A stretch of 64,000 nt of DNA, from assembly GCA_041686235.1 (NCBI GenBank), contig JAWLED010000003.1:10183-74182 (forward strand), given 5' to 3'. This stretch comes from JAAAOH01 sp041686235 (GTDB lineage: Bacteria; Spirochaetota; Spirochaetia; DSM-27196; PWMO01). A model generated the notes under the pieces. It ran no database searches and was not told the origin of the DNA. It saw only the letters and a program-made list of their open reading frames with translations. Made by a program: the position numbers and the translations under genes. Below, piece by piece: positions 7,999-18,000 of this stretch; the first letter of the stretch is position 1; every line of letters starts with the position of its first letter.

Positions 7999-9873
7999 TC
8001 AGAGCGAGCGACCGATCAAGTGGAACAGTTGATCTCTCGATAGCTCGAGCCACAAGGGCCTGCCGTGTGGGCAGTGGGGTGTTTCCAAGTGGAAAATCTC
8101 CCGCATGAGCGCTTCGCCGGTTTGCGGATCGACGGTGTCACCGTCTTTGATGGCCGCTTTGCACGCAAGATCGGCGTAGAAGTCCCGCTCGAGCTCCTCG
8201 GGGAGCGCCGACAGCTCGTGCAGCGTTTCGGCAAACGCGTGAGCCTCGAGCCCTTCAACGGCCGGAATGGCGGTTAAGACCCAGGTGGTGGCATTGTTTC
8301 GGGGGGCCACGTGAATCCCGGCTTCGGCAAGATCGGTTCGGCGCGAGGACAGGAGCTCTGCCTCCTCGTCGGTGGTCTCTATCTCCACGGGAACGAGAAG
8401 ATGTTGCACGCGAGGGGCCGAGCGCAGCCGCTCATACAGCACGCGCTCGTGGCCCGCGTGTTGATCGACGAGATAGATCCCGTCGGCATTTTCCCCGACT
8501 AAGAATAGCCGCATCGCTTGGCCGAGGTATGTTACCGACTCGGGAACGACCGAGGGCACCTCGAAACGCCGGGTGAGATCAAACGCCGGTTGAGATCGAG
8601 CCTCGCCTCGAGGCTCACCGCGGAGGTACTCGCGGCCGGCGCCCGCCGACTGCGGGGAATGGCCGCCCGGCCCGTTCCCGGCGCCGCGGTCCGTCCCCGC
8701 CTCGCGGTTCGCCGCGGCGCCGCTTCCGGGGGCACGACCCGCGTCGGCAACGCTCCACGTGCCGGTGTGTTTCGCCGGGTTCGCCTGTGGCCCCCCGTGT
8801 GCCGTCTCAAAGAGCTCCGGCGAGGAGAATGGAACCCGGCCTTCACGGCCGCGCTTTCCCAGATCCTGTTTGAGGAACTCCCTCAACGTCTTCGTCAAGG
8901 TGCTGTGAATCTCTCGGATGCTCCTGAAACGGACTTCGCGTTTCGCCGGGTGGATGTTGAAATCGACTTCCCTCGGATCTACCTCGAGAAACACGAATGC
9001 GCTCGGGTACAAGCCTCCGGGGATGTAATCGGAGAAGGCGTATTCGACCGCCTGTACGAGGCCGTACTCCCACACCCGGCGGCCGTTGACGTACACCTGC
9101 AGTCGCTTCCGGTCGCGCCTGACCATTTCGAGTCCGGGTGTCACGACCTCGAAGGAGAAACGCTCTCCTCTGCCTTCGATGCGGTGGAGAAGCCTCCGAT
9201 CGCCCAAGTCGGGATAGCCCGCAAGCACTCTGTCGACCCGATCGGCGGGCGGGAGAAACTGTTTCATCCGTCCGTCGGTAAATAGGCGGAATCCCGTCTC
9301 TGGAAAGGGTAAGGCCTTCTCGAGAAGGGTGCTGTGCGCCATCTTCGTCTCCGCGGAGGCCCTCTTGAGAAAGCGCTTACGTGCGGGCAGCGAGTAGAAC
9401 AGGTCGGTAACTTCAATTGCCGTCCCACGGTTAGCCGGGGCGGGGCCGAGAGAGATGATCTTTCCCGCGTCTACCGCAAGCCGGTTTCCACTGCCGCTGT
9501 TGTCGCGAGCGCTGGTAATGCGCAACCGCGAGACGGTTGCGATGCTCGAAAGCGCCTCACCGCGAAAGCCGAGGCTCGAGACCTCTTCGAGATCTCCTTC
9601 GGTCGAGATCTTGGATGTGGCATGGGGGAGAAAGCACAGCTCGAGGTCTTCGCGGCTCATGCCGACGCCGTCGTCGACGACCCGGATGGATTTGGTTCCG
9701 CCTTCTTCGAGATGTATTTCGATTTGACCGGCTGCCGCGTCCAGGGCGTTGTCGAGTAGCTCCCGCACGACCGAATAGGGCCGATCGATCACCTCTCCGG
9801 CGGCAATCTTTCTCGAAACCTGATCCGGTAAGACGTGAACGTTCGGGGTGCCGGCGCGAGGTGTTTCGCTCAT
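7999..9873 (-). CDS. mutL: DNA mismatch repair protein MutL
   Basis: A 624-residue GHKL ATPase that links mismatch recognition to strand removal. The N-terminal ATPase is clear: IAAGEVIDRPYSVVRELLDN, VVDDGVGM, and ATSKI followed by LGFRGEALSSIATV. Residues about 345-430 are a Gly/Arg/Ala linker. The C-terminal dimerisation domain has DQHAGHERVLYE, which matches the DQHA(x)2E(x)4E metal-binding endonuclease motif, and CPHGRP near the end, so this MutL is probably the nicking type used by organisms without MutH. There is no Shine-Dalgarno; a TAGTAT hexamer sits six nt before the ATG. mutS is not in the window. Confidence 0.95.
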   Translation of the reverse strand: MSETPRAGTPNVHVLPDQVSRKIAAGEVIDRPYSVVRELLDNALDAAAGQIEIHLEEGGTKSIRVVDDGVGMSREDLELCFLPHATSKISTEGDLEEVSSLGFRGEALSSIATVSRLRITSARDNSGSGNRLAVDAGKIISLGPAPANRGTAIEVTDLFYSLPARKRFLKRASAETKMAHSTLLEKALPFPETGFRLFTDGRMKQFLPPADRVDRVLAGYPDLGDRRLLHRIEGRGERFSFEVVTPGLEMVRRDRKRLQVYVNGRRVWEYGLVQAVEYAFSDYIPGGLYPSAFVFLEVDPREVDFNIHPAKREVRFRSIREIHSTLTKTLREFLKQDLGKRGREGRVPFSSPELFETAHGGPQANPAKHTGTWSVADAGRAPGSGAAANREAGTDRGAGNGPGGHSPQSAGAGREYLRGEPRGEARSQPAFDLTRRFEVPSVVPESVTYLGQAMRLFLVGENADGIYLVDQHAGHERVLYERLRSAPRVQHLLVPVEIETTDEEAELLSSRRTDLAEAGIHVAPRNNATTWVLTAIPAVEGLEAHAFAETLHELSALPEELERDFYADLACKAAIKDGDTVDPQTGEALMREIFHLETPHCPHGRPLWLELSRDQLFHLIGRSL

Positions 9874-9879
9874 GTTGCT

Positions 9880-9885
9880 ATACTA
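9880..9885 (-). promoter_or_regulatory. Possible -10 box immediately before mutL
   Basis: TAGTAT on the minus strand ends six nt before the mutL ATG, with no Shine-Dalgarno between. If used, the transcript would start at or next to the start codon. There is no clear -35 in the GC-rich sequence upstream, so this is tentative. Confidence 0.3.
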
Positions 9886-9916
9886 ACCGGCCGCGGCCCC
9901 CGGCGCCAACCGGCGG

Positions 9917-12214
9917 CTACAATCCGATGCGGGTCTCGATGGTTACCGAATTATTGACCTCCGGCGCACCGTCGTCGTAGCTCACGGTTCCGTCCTCGTT
10001 TCGAAGCACGGTGGTCTTTACGGTCAATGCCAGATCCAGCGTGGGCGCTACCGGATAGACGATTTCGCTTCGAAAGACCGAATCGGAGTCAAAGAACGTC
10101 GCGTCCGCGAAATCGCCTTTGCTCATCGCGGTGGCGAAAAAACCGGTCCTGTTGTACTCGCCGGAGGCGTGAATCCCGAGCGGCAGCAGACCTTCGCGAA
10201 GCTCCGCTTTCAGGGTGAGATAGTCTTTATCGCCACGTTCCCACGTTCCCGCACTGTCGACTTCCCACGGCCAGAGATAGCCGGCGGAAAACTGGAGAGT
10301 GTCGTTGAATAGGCGAAATCCCGCCTCGCCGTAAATACCCGCCTCGGTCTGCTGGAACTCATCAATGTCGGGGTTTTGAAAGTACCGGTAGACCCCGGCG
10401 GCTACCTCACTTCGTCGCCGCTCGTAGCCCCCATCGAAATAGAATGGACGGAAGAGACCGTTATGGGTGCGAAAATCGAGGCGGTAATCAAACATCGCGA
10501 TGTCCCCGAGCACGCCGGTCATTGCCCCGAAGTTGCGAAGCTGTCCGGCATCAGTGTCGACAAAGGTGTCGGTTTTGAGGCCGCTTTCAACGGTCTCCCC
10601 GTCGGTGTCGACCAGCGAATCGCTGAGGTAGGGTACCAGCCCGGCCACATCGGTGAAGGCGGCCACAGTAAGAAGCTCGGTCTCGAAAATGGAGACGTCG
10701 ATGTCGGCGCCCACGAGGTTGACGATGGGATCGACTCTCTTGATCTCGTTAGTGTCGAGACTGCCGAAGCTGCCGTCGGTGGGGATGTCTCCGGCCGGAT
10801 CGATGTCGCTCGCGGCACTGACCCCGAGCGCGACCGTGCGCTGCAGCGGGCGGGTGAACACGCGCGCGCCGAATATCTCCGGCTCGGTAAGGTCGTTAAC
10901 CGCGGCCTCCATGCCGAAGCCGCCGAAATCCACCCCGCTGTTGAGCCCAATGCGCCGCAAAGCCGGAAAGTCCACGTCATTGGCGTAGTTTCGCATTATC
11001 AGCCCATGCCCGAGTGTCATGGTGTCGAAGTTCCCCATTTTGAGGTAAAACGGATCGCGACGCTCTCCGTATCTGAGATAGCGTATTTTGAGAGCCAAGT
11101 CGGTAAAAAGGTCTTCGGTTGCATCGCCGGGATCGTCTTCCCAGTCCTTGTCGCTTCCAAACGACCACTCGTTGTTACCCTTGGGGCGGTAATAACTCGT
11201 GGGGTCGAAGAGATTGTTCCGGTAGACGGCCGGAAGATACATGGCCGCTTCGAGATCTCCGATCGAAAACTTCGGCTGAAGCACGATCTTTGCGTATGTG
11301 CCCTCGTCGAGAGTAAGCGCTCCCGTTTCGGCCCCGAGAGACTCTCCCACGCGCGTCATGAAGCGCTCGAACCCGCTTTGTTCACCGTCCTCTCGAGAAA
11401 TCGGCTCGCGCGCTCGCGGCGCGCCCGGCTCGGGTTCGACACGCTCGGCGCCCGGGCCATCTTCGTCCGGTTGTTGGTCTCCATCCTCCGGGGCCTCCGT
11501 GGCGCTCTGGTCGCCGGAGCTCTCCTGCGGAACCTGTGCGGGGGTAAGCTCTTGGAAGTCAAGATCTTCAAACAGTTCGTTGAGGCTTTGCTGATCGAGC
11601 TCGCTCGGGGCGAAGGTATCGGCAAAGGTATCGGCGATCTGACCCGAGCTGACGACCACGCGCTCACCGCTCTCGCGGTCTTCGAACGAGACACTCCCGT
11701 CGCGTACGAAAAGGGCGTCGCGTGAGTCGGGAACGACGTGCATCCCGAAGTCGGTGCCGCGCACACCGCCGACCGCCGCCGGTGTGCGAAACTCGTAGGC
11801 GGTATCGGCTGCTCGTGCCACGACGGCTCGGAGCTTTCCCACAGCAAGGCTGAATATGTTGGTGCGTTCTTCGTTTTCTTTCTCTTCTGCCGTTTCTGCC
11901 TCGGTTGCCGTCTTTCGCCCGAGTGAATCAATAGATAGTTCGGTGTCGGGAGCAAGCTTGAGGATACTCCCGTTCGACTCGAGCCGGATCTCGGCGGTGG
12001 TGTCGAACGTCTTTATGGTATCGCCGGGCCGCAGTTCCATGCCCTCATGGACGTTGTTGTATTCGAAATTCTCAGCGTCAAGAATTTGGATCTCGAGCTC
12101 GTCATCGAAGTATTCGAGTATGGCCGCCGAGCGGTCCTGCCCGTAGGCGAGGCCGGCGCTAAGGGCAAGAAGCGCGAGCATTGCCAGGAGAGGCTTTCTT
12201 GCGCGAAACTGCAT
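9917..12214 (-). CDS. FecR-domain outer-membrane barrel-like protein
   Basis: A 765-residue protein. Residues 1-25 are a signal peptide (KPLLAMLALLALSAGLAYG). Residues about 35-190 form a FecR-type domain (LRPGDTIKTFDTTAEIRLES, then LKLAPDTEL and AVGGVRGTDFGM), which in this family folds as a periplasmic beta domain. Residues 220-285 are an acidic, Pro-rich linker. Residues 290-765 are alternating polar/hydrophobic strands rich in Tyr/Phe/Asp, as in outer-membrane barrels, ending in a Leu. The barrel part is similar to the next gene (shared RRDPFYLKMGNFDTMTLGHG-like and IFGARVFTRPL-like phrases), so the pair looks like a tandem duplication in which this copy carries a FecR domain. The intergenic distance is 11 nt. 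Confidence 0.75.
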   Translation of the reverse strand: MQFRARKPLLAMLALLALSAGLAYGQDRSAAILEYFDDELEIQILDAENFEYNNVHEGMELRPGDTIKTFDTTAEIRLESNGSILKLAPDTELSIDSLGRKTATEAETAEEKENEERTNIFSLAVGKLRAVVARAADTAYEFRTPAAVGGVRGTDFGMHVVPDSRDALFVRDGSVSFEDRESGERVVVSSGQIADTFADTFAPSELDQQSLNELFEDLDFQELTPAQVPQESSGDQSATEAPEDGDQQPDEDGPGAERVEPEPGAPRAREPISREDGEQSGFERFMTRVGESLGAETGALTLDEGTYAKIVLQPKFSIGDLEAAMYLPAVYRNNLFDPTSYYRPKGNNEWSFGSDKDWEDDPGDATEDLFTDLALKIRYLRYGERRDPFYLKMGNFDTMTLGHGLIMRNYANDVDFPALRRIGLNSGVDFGGFGMEAAVNDLTEPEIFGARVFTRPLQRTVALGVSAASDIDPAGDIPTDGSFGSLDTNEIKRVDPIVNLVGADIDVSIFETELLTVAAFTDVAGLVPYLSDSLVDTDGETVESGLKTDTFVDTDAGQLRNFGAMTGVLGDIAMFDYRLDFRTHNGLFRPFYFDGGYERRRSEVAAGVYRYFQNPDIDEFQQTEAGIYGEAGFRLFNDTLQFSAGYLWPWEVDSAGTWERGDKDYLTLKAELREGLLPLGIHASGEYNRTGFFATAMSKGDFADATFFDSDSVFRSEIVYPVAPTLDLALTVKTTVLRNEDGTVSYDDGAPEVNNSVTIETRIGL

Positions 12215-12225
12215 GCAGGGTCCTC

Positions 12226-13623
12226 CTATCTCAGCGTGATCTCGCTCTGCAGACCGGAGGTGATCACGTAATCGTCGGTGCTTGGGTCGTATCGCAGGTT
12301 ATAAGCCAGCGAGATTGCGGTCGATTCGGCATGGTAGGTCACGCGCGCGTCGATAATTGAATCTTCAGGATCCCCGATGTCCTCGACGGAGTCGATTTCC
12401 ACCTTGCGGTACTGCGCCTCTACGGAGAAAGAGGGTACGAGGCCTTGGCCGATGCGGAAACGGCCGGTTAGCTGATTCTCAGCCTTCGTTCCCGAGCCGA
12501 AGGGGCCCTCCATTTGGACCTCCAGCTCGAAAAGATCTTCGAACAGCGACACCCCCGTCAGAGCAAGCCAGCCGAAATGCTCGTTTATGAGGCGTTCTTC
12601 ACTTTCGTATACGGCGTACTTTTCGAGGCGGTAGAAGTCGTAGGGCGCGTCGAAATATGTCGGTATGAAGTTCTCTCCGATGTAACGAATCTGCCCGCCG
12701 TAGGTAATGACGCGCGCTAAGCGGCCGTCGGTGCCCACCATTGCTCCCTGGTTGTCTTGTTGGCGCACGTAGTCGGCATACGTGGAGAGGGTGAACGGCG
12801 CCTCGGCTAGTATTGGAAGACGCATATCCGCGCCCCACACCAATACGTCATCGGGATCCCCATAGGCTTGGGCCTGCGCGGTAAGCTCTTCGCTCTCGAG
12901 CTTGTCGAGGTGATAGTCGGGAGCAACATCGGCTACCACTGTCGAGCCGATTTGCAGGTCGCGTATCGCCGGTGTGTCGATTGCCGCCAAGGGACGTGTG
13001 TAGATTCGTCCCCCGAAGAGGTCGAATGCCGCGAGATTTGCCGCCATGCCTTCCACCCCGACGTAAGGGAACTCAAACGCCGCCCCATCGACGTTTAGAC
13101 GTGCGCCGAGGATGCGCCGGTCCGGCAAAAACTGCGTATTCGTATAGCTTCCCATAATAAACCCGTTCCCGAGCGTCACCGCATCGAGCGATCCTACCTT
13201 TGCAAACAGCGGGTCGTCCTCTTGGGCCCACTGCAGGAAGCGAATCTTTGGTAGATAGACCTCGGCAATATTCCGGTCGTCATCGGGAACCCAATCTGCT
13301 TCGCGAATGTCGGCCTCGTCTCCGCCCCCTCCGGTGAACGTATAGTTCAACGCGAGGTCGAGACCTACCGAAAATGGCCCATACGCAATTGTGGGATATA
13401 TCGCCACGGACTGATACACCACCGTCGAGCCGTCTTCGTCGAAGCTCTGGGTGCCCAAGCCGACGCCAAACCCGAAATGAAACCGGGCGGCATCGTCCGA
13501 AGAGGTGTCCGCCGGCTGCTCCGCATCATCGCTTTGTGCCCATACGGGGGTCACCGCCATCGAGAAGCACAGGACGACCAGTACAAAAAGCTTCATTCTG
13601 CGATGGTTTCTCATTACCGCCAT
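12226..13623 (-). CDS. Predicted outer-membrane barrel protein, paralogue of the FecR-domain protein
   Basis: A 465-residue protein read from the ATG at 13623, which follows GGAG by five nt and gives a signal peptide (MKLFVLVVLCFSMAVTPVWA). A longer in-frame reading from 14022 is unlikely because it crosses the promoter region and the divergent gene. The mature protein is beta-rich and acidic. It shares a block with the neighbour: EDDPLFAKVGSLDAVTLGNG, then GARLNVDGAAFEFPYVGVEG and FGGRIYTRPL. It has no FecR domain. The role, perhaps a porin-like or scaffold protein of the outer membrane, is inferred from composition only. It is probably transcribed together with the FecR gene. Confidence 0.65.
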   Translation of the reverse strand: MAVMRNHRRMKLFVLVVLCFSMAVTPVWAQSDDAEQPADTSSDDAARFHFGFGVGLGTQSFDEDGSTVVYQSVAIYPTIAYGPFSVGLDLALNYTFTGGGGDEADIREADWVPDDDRNIAEVYLPKIRFLQWAQEDDPLFAKVGSLDAVTLGNGFIMGSYTNTQFLPDRRILGARLNVDGAAFEFPYVGVEGMAANLAAFDLFGGRIYTRPLAAIDTPAIRDLQIGSTVVADVAPDYHLDKLESEELTAQAQAYGDPDDVLVWGADMRLPILAEAPFTLSTYADYVRQQDNQGAMVGTDGRLARVITYGGQIRYIGENFIPTYFDAPYDFYRLEKYAVYESEERLINEHFGWLALTGVSLFEDLFELEVQMEGPFGSGTKAENQLTGRFRIGQGLVPSFSVEAQYRKVEIDSVEDIGDPEDSIIDARVTYHAESTAISLAYNLRYDPSTDDYVITSGLQSEITLR

Positions 13624-13634
13624 AATTTCTCCAC

Positions 13635-13640
13635 AGTATA
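13635..13640 (-). promoter_or_regulatory. Possible -10 box before the outer-membrane protein pair
   Basis: TATACT on the minus strand, with TTGGTT sixteen nt upstream. It lies only 11 nt before the chosen ATG and overlaps the region of its GGAG, so either the transcript starts very close to the gene or the hexamer is a coincidence. Confidence 0.3.
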
Positions 13641-13739
13641 CCGCACGAAACTCCAAAACCAATGATGCACCAAATTGTTGTCGGCTGCAACGGGTACCGT
13701 GCTTCGTGTGGCCGGCCCCGCATTCCTTCGTCCCTTCAT

Positions 13740-13788
13740 CGCTCGCCGCCCTTGAGGCAGACCGCTCGCGCCGCTCGCCGCCCTTGAG
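13740..13788 (+). repeat. 17-nt direct repeat upstream of the nucleotidyltransferase
   Basis: CGCTCGCCGCCCTTGAG occurs at 13740-13756 and again at 13772-13788, 32 nt apart. It sits between divergent genes (outer-membrane protein on the minus strand, nucleotidyltransferase on the plus strand). It could be a regulatory site or another local duplication. Confidence 0.5.
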
Positions 13789-13837
13789 TGGGAAGCGGTG
13801 AGCGGCTATGCTTGAGCAAAATCTGGAGGAGGTTTCC

Positions 13838-14761
13838 ATGAGCGAGCATAGCTCCGCCGAGTTGACCCTGGTCGTCATGGCGGCGGGCATGGGGAGCCGG
13901 TACGGCGGTATAAAGCAGATCGACCCGGTTGGGCCCTCTGGAGAGGCGCTCATAGAGTACTCGATTTTCGACGCCTTGCGTGCCGGATTTACCCGCGTGT
14001 GTTTTGTCGTGCGCTCCGACATCCGCGAGGCGGTAGCGGACTTTTTCGCCCCGAAACTCGAAGGGCGCGCTGTGCTATCCTATGCCGATCAAGAGTTGAG
14101 CGACCTTCCCGAAGGATTCGACGTGCCCCCGGGCCGCACCAAGCCGTGGGGGCCGGCACACGCGGTGCGCGCGGCACGTGAGGTCGTCGACGGCCCGTTC
14201 GCGGCGATAAACGCCGACGACTTTTACGGGCGCGAATCGTTTGAGTCGGTCTCCCGGTTTCTCTCCTCGGTGGGAAGCGACGAGACAAACTACTGCATGG
14301 TCGGTTTTCGCCTCAGCGATACTCTCTCCGAGCACGGCGCAGTTTCTCGGGCGCTGTGCGAGGTTGACTCCGACGGGATGCTGACGCATATCGAGGAACA
14401 CAAGGAAATCGAGCGCACCGAGGCCGGCATCGTAAGCCGTCGCCCCGACGGCAGCACTCTGTCCCTCTCTGGTGAGGAGACCGTTTCGATGAACATCTTT
14501 GGGTTTACCCCGCGGGCATTTGGGCAATTCGACGAAGAGTTCGCCCGGTTTCTCGAAATACGGGGAGACGACCCCAAAGCGGAGTTCTACCTTCCCACCG
14601 TACAGAACAACCTCATCCGAGACGGACGGGCCTCCGTGCGCGTTCTCCCGGAGGCGGGCTCCTGGTTCGGCATGACCTACCGCGACGATAAGCCGATGGT
14701 GGAGAAGCAAATTGCCCGCTTCGTCTCCGAGGGGAGATACCCGCGGAGTCTCTGGGGATAG
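13838..14761 (+). CDS. Sugar-nucleotide-type nucleotidyltransferase
   Basis: A 307-residue protein read from the ATG at 13838, six nt after GGAGGAGG; an ATG at 13808 is in frame but less well placed. The N-terminus has the nucleotidyltransferase signature LVVMAAGMGSRYGGIKQ, with the GxGxRxGGxKQ nucleotide loop, then GEALIEYSIFDALRAGFTRV and a metal-binding INADDFYG. These are the marks of enzymes that transfer a nucleotide from NTP to a sugar phosphate or similar substrate; the actual substrate cannot be told. The last 83 nt of the coding sequence and the 16 nt after it are repeated exactly on the other side of an assembly gap. Confidence 0.85.
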   Translation: MSEHSSAELTLVVMAAGMGSRYGGIKQIDPVGPSGEALIEYSIFDALRAGFTRVCFVVRSDIREAVADFFAPKLEGRAVLSYADQELSDLPEGFDVPPGRTKPWGPAHAVRAAREVVDGPFAAINADDFYGRESFESVSRFLSSVGSDETNYCMVGFRLSDTLSEHGAVSRALCEVDSDGMLTHIEEHKEIERTEAGIVSRRPDGSTLSLSGEETVSMNIFGFTPRAFGQFDEEFARFLEIRGDDPKAEFYLPTVQNNLIRDGRASVRVLPEAGSWFGMTYRDDKPMVEKQIARFVSEGRYPRSLWG

Positions 14762-14776
14762 GCGCGCCGGGCCGGC
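14678..14776 (+). repeat. 99-nt exact duplicate, first copy
   Basis: These 99 nt, covering the end of the nucleotidyltransferase gene and 15 nt beyond its stop, recur without change at 14877-14975. The copies flank a 100-N gap and very probably are the overlapping ends of two contigs. Confidence 0.95.
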
Positions 14777-14876
14777 NNNNNNNNNNNNNNNNNNNNNNNN
14801 NNNNNNNNNNNNNNNNNNNNNNNNNNNNNNNNNNNNNNNNNNNNNNNNNNNNNNNNNNNNNNNNNNNNNNNNNNNN
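14777..14876. other. Assembly gap of 100 N
   Basis: Undetermined bases between two identical 99-nt stretches. The gap may not exist in the real genome. Confidence 0.99.
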
Positions 14877-14975
14877 TACCGCGACGATAAGCCGATGGTG
14901 GAGAAGCAAATTGCCCGCTTCGTCTCCGAGGGGAGATACCCGCGGAGTCTCTGGGGATAGGCGCGCCGGGCCGGC
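14877..14975 (+). repeat. 99-nt exact duplicate, second copy
   Basis: Second copy of 14678-14776. It encodes only the last 28 residues of the nucleotidyltransferase, without a start. Confidence 0.95.
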
Positions 14976-15079
14976 CGCCCGCCCGGTTTACCGCCCGGCC
15001 GCCGGCCCGGCCGGCTGCCCGTTTTACCGCCCGGCTGCCGCAGGCCGGGCCGCCCCCGAGCCGGCGGGCCCGGGCCGCT
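14976..15079. repeat. GC-rich intergenic repeat region
   Basis: A stretch of nearly pure G/C with repeated GCCCGG and TTTACCGCCCGGC units (twice) and several GCCGGCC palindromes. No gene or clear terminator is seen. It separates the nucleotidyltransferase from the 3' end of the 1741-residue gene. Confidence 0.7.
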
Positions 15080-18000
15080 TCAGAACTCGATCCTACCCTC
15101 GATACCCCCTTGCAAGCCGAGCAGCACCGCGTTGACGTCCTCGCCCTCGATGACGAGTGGCTGCAGCCCGACTCCGACGTCCGCGTAGAGGCGGATGAAC
15201 CCGTGGTCGGGAAAAACGAGGCGCGTTTCGTGGCCGAGAGAGAGGCTGTAGCTCTGCTCCTCATCCCCGCCGCCGGGGTCATCATACAAGAGGACCGCGC
15301 GCTCGGTGTTTTCGAAATGCGGCGGCTCGTCATCTATGAGCCTGTCGAACTCGAACAGACCGCCGGTCGGGCGCTCCCAGAGGTACGCGGTTTCATTCTC
15401 CACGGTGAGACTGCGCGTCTCTTCGAAGGTGGCCGAGGCCGTGGTTTCAATGCTCAGCTCGTTCCCGCCCTCACCAAAGAGCGCGGCGAGTGATGAGGCC
15501 TCTGCGCTTACCGTGGTGTCCTCGGAGGGAAACCGTCGGTCGATCGTAGCGGAGATCGAGTTGGAGAACTCGTCGGTTCGGTATAGCTCGAACGTGGGGT
15601 AGGCTCCCACGCGCCCGAAGAGGTTCAACGCGGTGGCGGTGTAGCCCGCGCTGTAGCTGAGCCGTTCGGTAAGCGCCTCCTCTTCCCTGGTGAACCGGCG
15701 CGATACATCGAGGCTCGCCTCCGAGGGAAGCACGAGGTCGCGCAGGCGCGAGCCGAAAGAGCGCTCGACGGCGAGGCCGGCGGCCGGGGTGTAGCGGGTA
15801 AACGGCTCGCCGGCGCTTGCACCCGCAAAACCGGTTTCCCCGGCGCCTTGAAACAGCTCCGCGAAGGGGACCGAGGAGGCAAGGTAAGCTTGGCCGGCGA
15901 AGGCGCTCCCGTAGACCCCGAGGTCCTCGTCGTAGGAGCTTGCATGAGGGGCACGCGTGGTGCGCTCGAACTCCCTGGCGTAGGAGGGGGTGAGCGTCCA
16001 CTCACTCGAGGACTCTCTGTTAAACGACAGCGGCACGGCAAGCGACAACAGCGCCTCGTTCGTCTGTTCCCCCTCGGTGCTCGAGCGGTTCTCGTAGCCT
16101 TCGCTCGTTTCCACCTCGAACCCGATCGGGCTCGGCTCTCGCTGCGCGGAAAGCGAGGCCTCTCCGGTGCGCTCAGGCGACTCGCCGCGCGAGTAGGGCG
16201 CGAGGAGCTCGTAGCCGGCAATCCAGGACTCGGGGTAGCTTGCCGAGCCGGGCCGATAGCCGCCGGCGCTGTGGCCCAAGCCCAGTGTGAGGCCGACCTT
16301 ATAGTTCTCCGCCGGACGCGTGACCCCGTCGAAGCTCCAGTTTTGCTCGAGATTTTCGCTTCTCAGTGAGGCATCCGAGTCGAGGCCCAGATTCGTCTGC
16401 ATCGGCAGGGAGAAAAGCAGCTCGTTTTGACGGTAGAGCGAGACATCCGGTCTGTTGTAATCGCGGCGAAACGACTCGGTAAAGACAACCGGAGACTCCG
16501 CAGCGGGGATACGCAGGCTGTGCCCGCCGGATAGGGCGGTGCGATCATCTTGCACCGCGACCTCGAAATCGGTTTCGAGGCGCGTGTAGAGCACCTCGCC
16601 GCCGAGCTCGGTACGTGTGAAGAGACTCCCCGTGCCCCCGCTCACATCGGAGTCGGTTGCAAAGCCGCCGCTTCGGAGTAAAGTCTCCTGAGCCACGCGG
16701 ATGTCGGAGAGGATCTCCACGTCTCCTGCTTGAACGACCGTGTCGGGATACTCGTAGGTGGCGGAAAGCCGCGACGCTCCGGAAAGCGAAATCCGGGTGC
16801 GCGCCCAGTGCACCTCGTCGATATAGATGGTGCCCTCGGCGGCGTCGGTTTCGGGGCTGAAGGTGAGCTCGAGCCGGCTCAGTTTGCCCGCCCCGGCCCC
16901 GGGCGTCTCGTCCACCGAGCCGACCCTATCGCCGTCCACGTACACGTTGCCCGAGGCGGTGTCGATCTCCACCTTCCGCCAGCGGCCTTCGAGCCACTCC
17001 GTCTCGCCCTCGTCTATGGGTACCGTCGCGCGAAGGCGCTCCCCGCCGCCGCTTGCGCCGCCGGCGCCGCCCCCGCCGCCGTCCTCGGGGCCGCTCTCCG
17101 AGAGGGTGACGGTGAGATCGCCGGCGCCGGTGTCGGCATCCGTCCCGAGGCCGCCGGAGCGCGCGTAGAAGGTCAACACCTCGTACTGCCGCGGGGGCAC
17201 CGGGGTCACGTAATCGGTGAGGCTCCACGAGTCGTCGCCCCCGCTCAGGTTGCTCCAGTCCACGCGAAGCACGCGCTGGCCGGCGTCGCCCTCGGCGTGG
17301 AACACCTCGTCCACCTCGGAGTGCTCGTCGACGAGGTCCTTGGGCGCCCCGCGGTCGGGGACCTCCGTGGCGCTGACCGAGCCCCCCGATGTCTCGGGGG
17401 CCACGCTGGTCTGAAACGTGCTCCCGCGCAAGGTGAACTTCGAGAAGAGCGTGCGCCCGGAGACCGTGTCCGTGCTCCGGACGACCACGCGGACGGCGCG
17501 AGTTGATGCGAGCTTTCGGCGCGCGGCGGCGTCGAGATCAAAGGAGACGCGCGACCACTCTTCATCGGCGCTCCCGTCGTCGACTTCTACGAGATTTTTT
17601 GGGGTGCCGGCGCCGTCCGAGAGCGTGTGGACGAGGTCGGGGTTTTCAGCGTCGAGCACGCCGTTTCGGTTTCCGTCCTCCGACATCCGGTACTCCTCTC
17701 CGGGGGGCGGGCGACCGGCCTTGAGGCGGAACCCGGCACTGTCATCATCGAAGTCAAAGGAGGGCGAGAGCGTGCTCTCGCCCCGGTCGAGGGTGCCGTC
17801 CCCGTCGACATCTTCCGCGAGGGCGCCGATCTGCAGGTAGACCTCGATGTCGTCCGATGCCAAGTCGAGATCGAGTGCCCGCCACTCGAAGCTGATCTCG
17901 GTAATCTCGGAAAAATCGCGGTCGGTAAAGTCGGGCATGCGAAGGTGCGCGCCGACCCACTCCTCGCCTCGGCCCCCGTCTATCTCGAAGTCGAGCACCA

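Noticed and set aside
13624..14022. N-terminal extension of the outer-membrane protein
   Set aside because: It crosses the divergent region and the nucleotidyltransferase start and would bury a good signal peptide.
14712..14960. Second small nucleotidyltransferase gene across the gap
   Set aside because: It only re-reads the duplicated 28 C-terminal residues through undetermined bases.
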